64,000 bases of DNA from Megalobrama amblycephala (taxonomy: Eukaryota; Chordata; Actinopteri; Cypriniformes; Xenocyprididae), in contig NC_063053.1 in the NCBI RefSeq assembly GCF_018812025.1, positions 7,417,623-7,481,622 on the forward strand, given 5' to 3'. Below, in pieces: positions 50,201 through 61,633 of this stretch. Within the stretch, counting starts at the first letter, position 1, and every line of letters starts with the position of its first letter. The notes under the pieces were generated by a model. That model saw only the letters and a program-made list of their open reading frames with translations. It was not told the origin of the DNA and made no database searches. The position numbers and the translations under genes are program-made.

Positions 50201-53200
50201 CATTAGAACTTAGCGTAGATGTTATACCCAGCTGAGGAATGGCGGCGTGATCCAAAGCTATTCAATAAGGCAGAGACTTCAGCCATTGTAAGCACCTCAG
50301 ATTTCAACAGACAGCCGGAAAAGGGTGAGGCAGCCTTGAATTTCTTGTTTCTGCTTTTCTGCTTTTTCATCATCCTAAATCACTATAGTTCAATGCACAT
50401 TATTACTATGCCTCCAATTTTATACAGCTTTACTTATAAATGATGCATGGAGAATTCTAGTTCAAGGCCACAGGCCGAAGACAGAAGCATCTGAACGCAT
50501 CCAAGTCCAGTTTCTGCACTGCATTACTAACTGTTCAGCTTTTCGTTTTTAGAAATCTGACAGTTAACTTGCTTTATATTTCTTATACACCTAAAGGGGT
50601 AGTTCACCAAATATTTTCTTTTCTCACCCATTTGCTGATGTTCCCAGTATTCAAAAGAAATCAAAAAGCATGTTATGTTCTATTGACGTTTTGGCTGAAA
50701 TTATGACAACATGGCATTTTTGGATGTGGACACAGATGCAGGTTAGATGAAAGTTTGGTGGAGGTGAATATTTTGTGCTTCACTTAAATAATAAGAGCAC
50801 GTAGGTTTGAAATGACATGAAGGTGAGTAAATGACGACAGATTTTTCATACTTATTAACTAATAAGTCACAAAAATAGTGGTCTAAAATCAACATCAATG
50901 CATTTATTGGGATTCAGGGAACATACAAAAGATGGCATACTCATAATTTGAGCTGAAAAGGTCAATGAGTATTATGAGCAAGAGGCCAAAAAAAGCAGCG
51001 CAGGCCCCAGTGAACAATCCGTCTTTTCACTTAATGTATACTGATAATCAAGAGGACAGAGAGCGAGGCAGGCTCATTCATCATCCCATCTGCTGAAGGG
51101 TAATCACAGCCACTAACCCTTTCCTGCTGACCAAACACAGGCCTAGAAAAATACTGAAAGTATTTAAAAGTACTGAATGTGGTAATATATAAGACTCTAT
51201 ATACTTAATGTGAAGAACGAACTGGTGCAATGCCATTTTGAACAAAATTAGGCCAAAACAAAGTTCGTTTGGAGTTTGTTTCTGAGACCAAAACAGCTTG
51301 CCAAAGCGAACTTTCTGGAAAAGTTCGCTCTGGCTGGTATAAACACCTTTATACCAGCGTGGTGATTATTTAATAGGTATAGGTGTGCTTCTGGGGCTCT
51401 TAACTGATTCATTTTCATTCGTTTTTTTTTTAAATGTTTATTACCGTAAGCTGCTTGCTTTAAAAGCAATCTATTGTTGTATAAAGTACTATAAATGAAT
51501 GTGAAGTGACTTGACTGGAGTGTGGTGCAAACATATCCACATCGCTATGATCAGATGCTTTCTTAAAGAGACAGTTCACCCAAAAATGACAATTATCCCA
51601 TGATTTACTCACCCACAAGCCATCCTAGGTGTATATGACTATCTTCTTTCAGACGAACATAGTTGGAGTTATATTAAAAAATATCCCTGCTCTTCCAAAC
51701 TTTATAATAGTAGTTAAGGGGGAGTGGGATTTTGAAGCCCAAAAAAGTGCATCCTTCCTTAATAAAAGTAATCCATACAGCTCCAGAGGGTTAATAAAGG
51801 CCTTCTGAAGTGAAGCGATGGGTTTTTTTTTAAGATAAATATCCATATTCACAGGTCACTCTTTCTCCGTAACTCGATGTGTATGGTCTTTTACCAGAAG
51901 CTAGTTATTATAGTTTATCAAGTTTTAAATATGGATATTTTTCGCTTCGCTTCAGAAGACCACCTGGAGCCGTATGGATTACTTTTATGATGGATGGATG
52001 CACTTTTTTGGGCTTCAAAATCTCACGCCCCCTTCACTACCATTATAAAGCTTGGAAGAGATCAGTATTTTCCAATATAACTCCAATATAACTGTTTGTC
52101 TGAAAGAAGATGGTCATATACACCAAGGATGGCTTGAGAGTGTAAATCCTGGAATAATTTTCATTGTTGGGTGAACTAACCCTTTAACTGCTGTCATTTT
52201 TGTTGTGTTTATTTTGTTATTTAGTGAAAAGTGTGTGACACATATTAACATATTCATCTAAATGCCATTCCTAGCACAGTAGGGAGGCATTTGGATGTTC
52301 GCTACAAAAGGTTTTTCGAACTTTGGCGTGAGTATTATCGGGGCTTTTAAAGTGATGTTTAAAAAAGCTCCTGGAGATGTCATTTGCCATGTATCTTTCA
52401 ATTTTAATCTTATTTACAGTTATATAATTTCAATACTTTTAGCAAACCATACCTAAATCTTATCTACAAGCTGACACTTCATTGCCAACACAATGTCCTG
52501 GCGCCGTCTCCAGACAACAATAAAAAATCTCTATGGTACCGCTCTGAGAATGAAACAAGGGACATCGGCTCCAGTGGTCAAGCTGTAAACCCGGCTGGTG
52601 GACAACCACTGGACAGGACATAACTCAGCACTATTGGCTCTGATGAATGGGCAATAAATTACAAAGACACTGGGGCTGGGCTTATGTCACCACAATGGAC
52701 AACCTGACCTGAGGTCTCAACAATTTGTATGCGTATGAGAGTGTGCTTCCAATTTCCGAGAGAAAATGACACAAGTGAAAAAAGCTGTAGGTTTTAGCTC
52801 CCTATATTTCCAGTCCCATTATTGTGTGGTCCTAGCTCAAAAAAAGCCCCGGTTACACACTATCCTCCTCAGTGTGTTAACTTCATCGCTTGTGACAGCA
52901 GGAGCAAATGGCGGTCCTTACAATCTGGTTTATGTTTGTAGTGGGCAAACCAGACGCCCCCCAGAAGCAGCGACACCTGAGGCAACAGAAATACACAAAT
53001 CACAAAAGGTCTGCCACCTCTACATGTGACCAACGAAAACAATTTCATCCTCTATCAAAACATAATAATAACCAACGCGACACTGGGCATGTACCCACAC
53101 CAAATCACAATGCCCATTTTTCTTTAAAGTTAACTGCTTCAGCTGAAACCGAGCAGTGAAAATTGAGTCAGAGGAGACTCACAGCTCCCCAGAAATCATA

Positions 53201-55343
53201 TTTCCTGTCATCTGGAAATAATGCACTTATGTTGCACGCACACATTTACGCCTAAAGCATGTTGAGGTCTCATGGGGAATTGCTGGTCAGGTTAGGTTAA
53301 GAGGCCACCTTCTACAGCGAACGGAAATTATGTGGTTTTCTATTATAGCTGAGGAAAAACAATCCGGGGACCTTTAGAGACACTGGAGGAAGAGGCATTC
53401 ATGAGGACAGTGGAGTATGTGTGGATCCCCTATAGAGCAGGAGGATCCCTATAGAGATCTGCTGGGGAATGTCCACAAACACAAATGAAGGTTATATTTT
53501 GATTTTCTAATGAAATCTGTCAATGTCAGGAAGAATCTTTGAGATGATAAAAAGGAGAAATCATTTAATCTATCTTAAAACACACCAAGTGCCAAGTTCT
53601 TAGAAATAAATATTAATGTCAGTTTAACATTTATATTGCTTTCTACAAAGACTTTGACTCTAAAAATGTCAAATGGTGTAACCATCACATAAAAAGTACT
53701 AATACACTTTCTGTGCATTTAAATGCATACGAGTAAACGCAACTTAATCATTATCCTTAAAACAGTTTTCAAACATATGATTCAAGATACAACTTTTTTG
53801 ATTCATGCATATGAAAAAGTGTTAGGGATACTCCATTTGACTTGAAGAAAACATCTTTTCAAAAAATATGTAATTTTCTTTAAAAAAACAAAAACATAAT
53901 GACCTGTCATGAGGGTCTAAAGGGGTCCATCATCTCCATTTTACGGTTTTCTTGGCTTACTTTATGTTGATTTCAATGCACTGAATTTGATTTGGTAGAC
54001 AAAATGCTTTCAAATATGTGACCCTGGACCACAAAACCAGTATACGGGTATATTTGTCACAATAGCCAACAATACACTCTATGGGTCAAACTTATTGATT
54101 TTTCTTTTATGCCAAAAATCATTAGGATTTTAAGTAAAGATCATGTTCCATGAAGATATTTTGTAAATGTCCTACTGTAAATATATCCAAACGTATTTTT
54201 GTGAGTGGATATGCATTGCTAAGGACTTCATTTGGACAAATTTAAAGGCGATTTTCCCAATATTTTGATTTTTTTGCACCCTCAGATTCCAGATTTTCAA
54301 ATAGTTGTATCTCGGCCAAATATTGTCCTATCCTAACAAACCATACATCAATGGAAAGCTTATTTATTCAAAATAAATGACCCTTATAACTGGTTTTGTG
54401 GTCACATATGTATTTAAATATTTTTTTCAAATAGTCATTCTTATTTTTTAAAACAAAGCTTTGGTATTTTAGAAATAATAATAAAAGAGATTATATCAAA
54501 CTACTTATGAAAATATTTTAATTGATTCATAAATGAATAAAATGTCAGCCTTTTAATAAAGTTCGACTTTTCAATGTCATTTAATTAATTTTAAAAAAAG
54601 TTTAACATTGAAGAGATGTTTTTTTTTTTTTTTTTTTTTTAATGAAATAACTTACTAGATCCAGACACAAGAATGAGTCATTCATCATAACTTTCAGTAT
54701 AGTATTAATGGTCAAAACAAAGTGTTAAGCATGCATGTCTGCTTTACCAACACGGCCAAAGGTGTTCTTTTCACATTTCACAATGTCACTCATCAACAAA
54801 GCGCTAAGAAAACTTAAATCCAAAGCCTTCCTCAGATTTCGCTCTCGTGGGACTCACTTCTGTAGTGCCATATCGCGTTCAGTTATGTCTGCAGTGACCA
54901 TGAGCTGCAGACAAAGCTTTGGGGCGATCAAAATGATCATTTATGATTGAGTGACCGCGGTTCCACATCTTATAACACCCCAGCACATCTTATAAACAGC
55001 CAAATGCCGATCACCTACCCACTGCTTTGATAGTGTATCCTTTGGGTGACCTCAGCGCCCTACGCATCCACGCTTCCCTCAACACCTCCAAGTTATTGGC
55101 ATTGCCCTGCACGAGCAGCACGTAGTTCTCCAGCCATCCCTGGAAGGAAACTTCCGCCACCGCTTTCACGAGTCTTTTATTCCAGAAACTTCGTGAATTT
55201 TGCGACTTAAAATCCGCAAACACGTCCTGTCCGTTAGTGTTGCTCGCGCTGAATTTGATGTCCTCGTCCCGGCAGAGAACAACAGCGAGCGACGCGGCTG
55301 ACAGTTGGACCGAGCGGTGCTGTACAGACATTTCTGCCTTCAC
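36557..55343 (-). CDS. stox1: Storkhead box 1 (STOX1)
   Basis: Coding exons 55343-55019, 40164-40012, 39902-37610 and 36704-36557 (325, 153, 2293 and 148 bp) have matching phases and give 972 residues, close to human STOX1 (989). Exon 1 encodes the conserved N-terminal part ([38 protein letters not shown]). Exon 2 and the start of exon 3 encode the winged-helix storkhead domain, about 109-200 ([39 protein letters not shown]). Exon 3 also contains [19 protein letters not shown], a basic NLS-like [12 protein letters not shown] and DSGIDSPR. Exon 4 ends [10 protein letters not shown], like the human C-terminus. STOX1 is a FOX-like DNA-binding factor acting in nucleus and centrosome. The first ATG (55343) is used; an in-frame ATG at 55331 is a possible alternative. 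His158 replaces human Tyr153. Intron 1 is 14.9 kb and holds most of the repeats listed below. Confidence 0.97.
36908..37148. mobile_element. MITE in stox1 intron 3
   Basis: Ends CCTGGTTTCACAGACAGGGC and, on the right, the reverse complement of CCCGGTTTCACAGACAAGGC form inverted repeats. The element lies between exon 4 (starts 36704) and exon 3 (ends 37610), 9 bp from the next element. Non-coding. Confidence 0.8.
37158..37563. mobile_element. 406-bp MITE with 'GTGACCCTGGACCACAAAAC' ends, stox1 intron 3
   Basis: Perfect inverted ends of about 25 bp begin GTGACCCTGGACCACAAAAC. The inner end lies only 46 bp from the exon 3 donor site (37609). A second copy in the opposite orientation is at 54018-54405 in intron 1 of the same gene. 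Confidence 0.9.
43483..44420. mobile_element. 938-bp hAT-type non-autonomous element in stox1 intron 1
   Basis: Ends TAGGGCTGAAACGATTAG and the reverse complement of TAGGGCTGCAACAAACGATT. The octamer gtgacagg is duplicated exactly at 43475-43482 and 44421-44428, indicating hAT. Internal inverted cgattaatcg-like motifs occur near both ends. A 152-codon minus-strand frame inside (43497-43955) has no transposase motif and is not credited. A (TG)n(TA)n microsatellite of about 80 bp lies at 44169-44248. Confidence 0.88.
44169..44248. repeat. (TG)n(TA)n microsatellite
   Basis: Uninterrupted TG repeats pass into more than 20 TA repeats, inside the hAT element. Likely length-polymorphic. Confidence 0.95.
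44429..47174. other. stox1 intron 1, nothing recognised
   Basis: Intronic sequence between two mobile elements. No exon, RNA gene or repeat boundary could be supported. Conservation comparison would be needed to detect enhancers. Confidence 0.35.
47175..47532. mobile_element. Non-autonomous DNA element (same family as 60266-60731)
   Basis: Left end 'ctaccattcaaaagttttgg' with 'ggtcagtaag'; right end 'gaccccatacttttgaacaa' is roughly its reverse complement. Shares the internal phrase 'caaaagtgacagtaaag' with 1017-1330 and 60266-60731. Non-coding. Confidence 0.75.
47533..49269. other. stox1 intron 1, nothing recognised
   Basis: Intronic, AT-rich. Short open frames such as 48298-48583 lack splice signals and similarity I can recognise. 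Confidence 0.35.
49270..49570. mobile_element. MITE carrying a 42-bp minisatellite
   Basis: Ends TATGGAGACCCACACATGAC and the reverse complement of TACGGAGCCCCGCACATGAC are inverted repeats. Between them about four 42-bp units run from about 49370 to 49550, each with 'agtaaatcgagggaacgaat' and a 'gtctgcataattt' or 'gtgcacacaattt' second half. Because 42 is divisible by three, the minus strand shows a false protein-like 14-residue repeat ([11 protein letters not shown]). Confidence 0.85.
49571..51562. other. stox1 intron 1, mostly unassigned
   Basis: At about 50592-50830 'ggtagttcacc' and 'gaaggtgagtaaatgacgac' look like the worn ends of an AGTTCACCC-type element. The remainder shows no supported feature. 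Confidence 0.4.
51563..52187. mobile_element. Foldback element of about 625 bp in stox1 intron 1
   Basis: Nearly the whole element is an inverted repeat: left arm from TTAAAGAGACAGTTCACCCA, right arm ending TGGGTGAACTAACCCTTTAA. Internal landmarks pair across the centre, for example 'gaagcccaaaaaagtgcatcc' with 'tgcacttttttgggcttc'. Arms are about 300 bp each. Transcribed as part of the intron, it could form a long imperfect hairpin. Confidence 0.88.
52188..54017. other. stox1 intron 1, nothing recognised
   Basis: Intronic. No exon or repeat boundary could be supported; frames at 52766-53159 overlap in two phases and show no motif. Confidence 0.35.
54018..54405. mobile_element. Second copy of the 'GTGACCCTGGACCACAAAAC' MITE, inverted
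   Basis: Left end identical to 37158 for 25 bases; the right end (actggttttgtggtcac) has lost a few bases. Inner sequence ('ttgtcacaatagccaacaat', 'ttgtcctatcctaacaaacc') is the reverse complement of the 37158 copy. It sits 614 bp from the stox1 exon 1 donor. Confidence 0.88.
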
Positions 55344-55610
55344 ATGAACCTCAATCTACATGTAGTTCTGGGAATGAGACATCATAATTCGGTTTACTTA
55401 ATCCAACAACTCAGTTTGAATGTGTCACATTTCTGGAGAGCAGGACGCCGCCCCGTATGTCTCGACTCGGCATGTGTACGTCGGTGTCTACGGGCTTCCA
55501 AGGCAACCGCCGCTGCTGACTAACTGACGCAGGGGAGGCGCGAGGCAGCGCACCAATGAAAACGCTCCTTTAATTATAGGGGCGTGTTCGCGTCTGGACT
55601 CCCGCTGAAA
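55344..55610 (-). promoter_or_regulatory. stox1: stox1 upstream GC-rich region with X-box and CCAAT
   Basis: About 55440-55560 is clearly richer in CpG than the surroundings. GCTTCCAAGGCAAC at 55494-55507 matches the RFX X-box pattern GYYNCC-AW-RRNRAC. A CCAAT pentamer (plus strand) lies near 55551. The X-box is about 150 bp upstream of the start codon, where core promoters of ciliary genes often carry it. No start site can be mapped from sequence. Confidence 0.5.
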
Positions 55611-55787
55611 AGAATCTACAGGTAGTAAACAAACAGTGCAAGGAAAATGGCTGGTGGTTAGTGAGGTATTTATTCAGAGATTGTGCATTTTTGTCATTAA
55701 ACCACAACAGCGCGTTAGTGTGATGATCAAACACATCTTTATTACATTTTATAAATGCATATTCTTCGAGCACTAAGACAATTTTGC

Positions 55788-56498
55788 TTAAATGATTAGT
55801 TCACTTTCAAATTATTTTTTTCTGATAATTTACTCACCCCCATGTCATCCAAGATGTTCATGTCTTTCTTTCTTCATTCTACATTTCTTTCTTCTTTCTT
55901 ATTCTCCTTATAGTGGACTTCAATGGTCTCCAAATGGTTAACGGTCAGAATTACAGTTTCAGCGCAGCTACAAAGGGCTTTAAATGATACCAGACGAGGA
56001 ATAAGGGTCTTGTCTAGCGAAATGATCGTCCATTTAAAAAAAAAATAAATAATTATATGCTTTATATAAACAAATGATCACCTTGCAAGTGGTTCCACCA
56101 AAACCGCACTTTCGTATTCTTCAAAAACTTACGGAACGAACGCAGCGCCAGTTCCATTTTTTCTGTAAGTAGAATAGGGAAGGCGTAGGACATACAGCAT
56201 AAGCTTTTTGAAGAATACGAAAGTGCGGTTTTAGCGGAATCATTTAGATCATTTCGCTAGATAAGACCTTTATTCCTCGTCTGGTATCGTTTAAAGCCCT
56301 TTGAAGCTGCACTGAAACTGTAATTTTGACCTTCAACCGTTTTGAGGCCATTGAAGTCCACTATAAGGAGAATAATCCTGGAATGTTTTCATCAAAAACC
56401 TTAATTTCTTTTCAACTGAAAGACATGGACATCTTGGATGACATGGGGGTGAGTAAATTATCAGGAACATTTTATTTGAAAGTGAACTCATCCTTTAA
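55788..56498. mobile_element. Foldback element of about 710 bp upstream of stox1
   Basis: Arms of roughly 300-340 bp begin near 'ttaaatgattagttcacttt' and end near 'aaagtgaactcatcctttaa'. Paired landmarks include 'aaaccgcactttcgtattct' with 'agaatacgaaagtgcggttt'. The unpaired centre is about 80 bp (56127-56205). It is located 445 bp upstream of the stox1 start codon. Non-coding. Confidence 0.88.
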
Positions 56499-58019
56499 GT
56501 TCTGCAGCAAAGAAGCAAAATACGTTCAGACATTGCATTATTCCATGCTTTCTTCTACCTTACATGGTGCAGTGGAGCTAAATTTTTATGTCAATTTCTA
56601 TAGGAACAAACCTTAAAATTTTGGTTGCACAAATTTTTTTAAACTTTTCCACAGTTATTGGCAAAAAAAAGAGTAGGCTATATGGAGGAAGTGGTCACAA
56701 TGGAAACATTAAACTCTGTTTTAGGATGTTGAGCAAAATATAAATATAAACCACTAAAACAATTCATGAAAAAGCACAAATGTAAATATATATTAACTCA
56801 TTGCTTTGTCCAAAAAAAAATATTGTATGTAATTAATAAATTAATAATACATTTATGGCATTCAAAGCAACTTTCCCAAGTAAACATTTTACAATTTGCT
56901 TTATCAAACATATTTTGATATTTGAGATTTTAGTTTGGAGAACAGATTTCATAAAATTATAATTTAAGAGGGTTTTTAACTAGGTGTTTGAAACCCCTGC
57001 CAGAGAAACACACTTTTGTGTAAATGGACTTTTGACTCAAAACCTTATAGTTATACGAGATATAGCTCTTGAGACAACTTTCTCATGTGACAACTAGCCC
57101 CAGTCTCCCCTATATGAATACTGAGACTTAAATATATCACAAATTACACAGACCGTTGTTTTGAAACCTGTTCACATTAAAAAAAAAATAGTTTTGACAT
57201 CTGAAATCTAGTGCAAAGTTTAAACTCTAGCTTTGTCTTGTGTATTAGATGACTGAAATCAAACCTAAAGGTCTGGTATATGACAGACAGATCAAAAGAT
57301 GGCTGAAATGTATGTATGACCATAGGGCGAAGGTCTGGCAGTGGAACAGGATATTCTGTTTCCTCCGTGAATGTAAAGAATACATTCCCTCTTCCCACCA
57401 TAAATCATGTTAAAGGTAGACGTGCATGACGGCACACTCTTTGGAAGGTTGCCATACAAAGCATTTAAAGACCCCTTCCAGTCTTCATGTTAAATGAATA
57501 AGACCTTGTGTCTTCATGCATCTGTGTTTTAAAATGAGTCAAAGCATCTGTTCTGACCACAACCACATCAGGACTGGTCATGGTCTTTGTATATATCCAG
57601 TTTCTCCAAGGTCAATTTGATTCAAAGCTTTAATGCTCTGGCAAAGAATTCAGAATTGGTTAAAGAACTTAACCAACATGCTCTTTTTAGAGATTATGTG
57701 AAAGCATAGATTTAATCATGCATTGTGTATATTTAATATATATTCCTTTCATCCAAGATCCAGTTTTCAAATTCCATCTTCACAGATGTTCTCATTATCT
57801 TTTCAGAAGAATTTTAAAGTTATGATGTCCACAGGGGAATGAAATGGTTAGAGCTAATAGACTGGTGAGTATTGTTGACCTATTACTCTTAAAATAAAGG
57901 TTCCAAAAGATTTAGAAAGGTTTAAAGGTTTAACCCTAGGGTTCTTGACTCAATTTTAAAGAATGCTTTATTGCAAAAGTGTTCTATATAAGGAGAAATG
58001 TCTTAAATAATTGCATAAT
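56499..58019. other. Intergenic, nothing recognised
   Basis: AT-rich sequence without exon-like frames. 'aaaggttcc' motifs near 57890-57960 resemble the repeat at 58600-58930. Confidence 0.35.
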
Positions 58020-58542
58020 GGGGTGTAACAATATATCGTGCCACAGTATATCACAATACAACAATGCCACAATATGTACTGTGTATAGTTCACCCAAAAT
58101 GAAAATTACTTTGTGAGAAAAAATTCAAGTTTACAGAGTTTTAGTGTCAGTACTATATTTTTGAATATAATGTAAAATAATGCAATGGGGGAATATCTGT
58201 GGGTCCTGAAAATGCCAGATGTCTTATGTTACCAGTAAAACGTGGCCTAATTTATTTTAAATATATCTAGTCAGTGACAGAGTGCAAGCATCTTCGTCTA
58301 AAATAATTCTGTATTTTCAGCTTCAGAATCATGAATATTTTTATTCTAGTATCAACATTGTCCTGTGCATTGGGTTACCAGCACCAAGTCCAAGCCTGTT
58401 CATTTCCACCCCCAATGTAATACCAAATTTAACATTTTAACCAACAGTACATTTTTTGATAACCATTTACCATGTCTTGGAGTATTGCAATAATATCGTA
58501 TTGTGAGGTCAGTATCGTGATATGAGGATATTGTACACCCCT
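58020..58542. mobile_element. DNA element with 'GGGGTGTAACAATAT' ends
   Basis: Left GGGGTGTAACAATATATCG; right end is roughly the reverse complement (atattgtacacccct). The flanking sequence attgcataat is directly repeated at 58010-58019 and 58543-58552, a target-site duplication of 8-10 bp and so probably hAT. 'aatatcgtattgtgaggtca' lies near the right end. Non-coding. Confidence 0.8.
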
Positions 58543-58599
58543 ATTGCATAATACTTTGATGTTTAACAGATTATTTCAATATTTTCTAGTGATAAAGCA

Positions 58600-58930
58600 T
58601 GTTTGCGAGCCATTTAATTTATAAAATTTAATAAAATGAAGGGAACCTCTAAAATGTTCTATATATGAAGCGCCTAACAGAACTCTTAAGGTTCTATTTA
58701 GAACCTTTTCTAAGAGTGCAGTGCAATGCAATGAAACATTTTGGGTTCCCCAAAGAACCTTCCAGTGATTAGTTCTTAAAAGAACCATTTTTGTTCTTAA
58801 TGTGAAGTACATTTTAATAATCTTACCTTTTTCACTTAAAGAACCTTTTGTGCAATGGAAAGGTTCCATGGATGTTAAATGATCTTCATGGAACCATAAA
58901 TGCCAATATAGATCCTTTTTTTTTAGGAGT
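58600..58930. repeat. Interspersed repeat rich in 'AAGAACCTT/AAGGTTC'
   Basis: Repeated phrases 'aaagaaccttttgtgcaatg' and 'aaaggttccatggatgttaa' belong to a widespread cyprinid repeat. They create a 185-codon minus-strand frame (58576-59133) that is not a gene. Ends not resolved. Confidence 0.6.
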
Positions 58931-60265
58931 GTATTAAAAAAAAAAAAAAAAAGAGGAGAAATTTCAGTATCATCTTTAGTGTAATCTAGTGCAAATTTGG
59001 AACATTTACAAATAGCAAAAATAATGTACTTAGAGTCATACACTGTCTGTGACAGACTGAAACATGACTCCTTCATTACTCTTTCATTATGAGTGCACAT
59101 GTACCCTCCTGCAGTAAACTGGATCAAAGACACTTTTCACTGCTTCCTGTTAAAACTTTATGGTATGAGCTGATGTAAAGGCAGTTAAGAATGCCATTAG
59201 ACATTATAGAGAAAAATCAATGTGGCACTGAGTGCTGCATCAAAATGAGGTTTTGATTGAAGTAATTTAATGTTCAAAATTCTTTATTTTGTTTTTACTA
59301 GATGTTTAGTCTACAGGATCTAAACCATTTCACAGAATATCTTGGTATTGCTGTAGGTTAATTATCTTGGAAATAATATATGACACTGTCAGTCAATGTT
59401 TATGTGACATACAGGACAAATGATCCATCTGTGGAAAATATAATCCAATATGTTAATTCTATTGTGATTTTATCACAACATTTTTATCATAAGTCGAGAT
59501 AAATTCAGCTCAAAGACACACAGACAGCAGTCCAGCGATACACAAAATTCTTCACAACTGTGCAGGGCTGTTATTCAAACATGGTGATGTTCACAGTAGA
59601 GTGAGAGTTTAAACCCAAGCGCTAGAGTAATTGCAGGGTGTACAGCAAGAACACACACGCGCTCCACTGCAGGTGCACTTGATGATGTCTGTTATTAGGG
59701 GTTTACACAGTGTATCGAATGTTTGAAATGATAGAAAAGGCATGTTTTGTGCCATAAGTTAGAAAAGGTCTAGGTCATATCATGTAACCCCTGTGCCATG
59801 TCATCTGTCACTTCATAACTAGTGTCAGGTCATTGTTGACTTCCATTTGCTTTAATGAAGATTTTTTTTTTTTTTTAAAAGCCGCCAAGGAACAATCAGC
59901 CTTCCAAATGCCTTGTAAAAATCAACATCAAACGCTGCATGTATTAGAGGTTACTTAGGCAAATGCCGGCATCTTAAAGGACTCCTGCTGATTCCAGTGA
60001 CCCTGCACCAAGGTGACTACATCCATCCAGGAACTGCCTCCCTTGGACTTCCTGTTCTGTGTTAGTGCTTTTCACATCAATGAGGGAGATATCCGGGTCA
60101 GCGCAGTGTAGGATTACACTAAAAAGGGCATACGTCTTATTGAAACATCATGAGAAAACTCCAGACACATTTTTAATGTGGTTAAACAAGATATAGTATA
60201 TTATATATTATTATGTGTTTTCTCACATCTGTACTTCATTTTAAGCTGCTAAATGGTTATATCAT
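58931..60265. other. Intergenic, nothing recognised
   Basis: No supported gene, RNA or repeat boundary. A T run of 14 lies near 59863. Confidence 0.35.
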
Positions 60266-60731
60266 CCACACTGTTCAAAAGTTGAGTCAGTAAGAATAAT
60301 TTTTTCTTTTAATGAAATTAATACCTTTATTTAGTGAGGATATATTAAATAGATCAAAAGTGACAGTAAAAAATTTATAATGTTATAAATTTCTATTTCA
60401 AGTAAATGCTGTTCTTTTGACCTTTCTATTAATCAAAGAATCCTGAAAAAGTTTTATGCAGCAATATTTTTCAACATTGATAATAAAAAAATGTTTCTTG
60501 AGCATCAAATCAGCATATTAGAATGATTTCTGAAGCATCATGTGACACTGAAGACTGGAGTAATGATGCTGAAAATTCAGCTTTGCCATCACAGGAATAA
60601 TTTCTTTTTAAATAATATTTCACAACACTGTTTTATTGTAATTTTGACCAAATAACTGCAGCCTTGGTGAGCATGAGACTTCCTATAAAAAAAAAAAATC
60701 TTACTGACCCCAAATCTTTGAATGGTATAGT
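60266..60731. mobile_element. Non-autonomous DNA element, best-preserved copy of its family here
   Basis: Left 'cactgttcaaaagttgagtc' with 'agtaagaat'; right 'cttactgaccccaaatcttt' with 'gaatggtatag', imperfect inverted ends. Internal phrases are shared with 1017-1330 and 47175-47532. Non-coding. Confidence 0.8.
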
Positions 60732-61633
60732 TTATATCTGGTGGTGATTACTCATTATTGTTCATGTTGGGGTTTATGTTGTTCAAGATGGTTTCCTTCA
60801 GACTGTTTAGACTGAGAAATGGTCAATGGTGCTAGGAATCAGCCTAGTACTATAGCAGCAAAGGAATTTTGTTTTCCTGTGTTTGTTTCCATTGTTGCTT
60901 GGTGTATAGACTGAAACATGCATGCCGGAAGAGTTACTGTAAATAACACAGGGCGGTTGGTTCCCCAAATTGTGTTTTATATAATCTACTGTATCGTTTA
61001 GCTATATAGGCATCAGACCATAATGATAAATATAAAACACACTTAAAATAACGAAACGCAGGACAATTTACTAATGCAGTTACCTGCATAAAGCCATGAT
61101 TAAAGCCATGTAGACAGCACAGGGGTGTGGTGTTCCCACTGGGAGATGCCAATGAGCCAGTCAAACACAACTGCACAGGTTTCTCACACTGTAACCCAGT
61201 ATTCCCTTGCCTTAGAGGCAGGAAAAAGGATAATTTCCTCAACAACTGCTCCACTTTGCGTGTCCCTGGGGTTGTCCAGCTGACTAAGAACTGCATATAA
61301 GTGCCTCTCAAACACTGCAGGGCCTAGCAGTTGATAATAATGTCACTGGCACAGATGCCCATCAATGGTCTCTCTCATGTTTCACAGATTTAAAGCAACA
61401 CGTAAGCAGGCCGTTTTCTTATTTTTGACTGTAATGTGAAGGAATGATGAGAAGCAGACTATATAGCCTACTGGCGTATATCTCTCACAAACATTTTTTA
61501 TTAATGTTGAAAACAGTTGTGCTGCGTAATATTTTTGTGGAAACTGATAAATTTTTTCAGAATCCTTTAATAAATAGAAAGTTCAAAAAACAGCATTTAT
61601 TTTTAATAAATGTCTTTAGTGTGACTTTGGAAT
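60732..61633. other. Intergenic, one unassigned minus-strand open frame
   Basis: A 125-codon minus-strand frame at 60934-61311 (MRGTYMQFLVSWTTPGTRKV...) is the longest here. It shows no domain, signal peptide or splice context that I recognise, and I do not credit it as a gene. Confidence 0.3.

Noticed and set aside
55011..55343. Small intronless gene upstream of stox1
   Set aside because: It is stox1 exon 1: the sequence matches the STOX1 N-terminus, the donor site is at 55018-55017 and the phase fits exon 2 15 kb away.
58576..59133. 185-codon minus-strand frame
   Set aside because: It covers an interspersed AAGAACC repeat and low-complexity T tract, with no start context or domain.
60934..61311. 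125-codon minus-strand frame
   Set aside because: No recognisable domain, no flanking splice sites that extend it, and composition like its surroundings.
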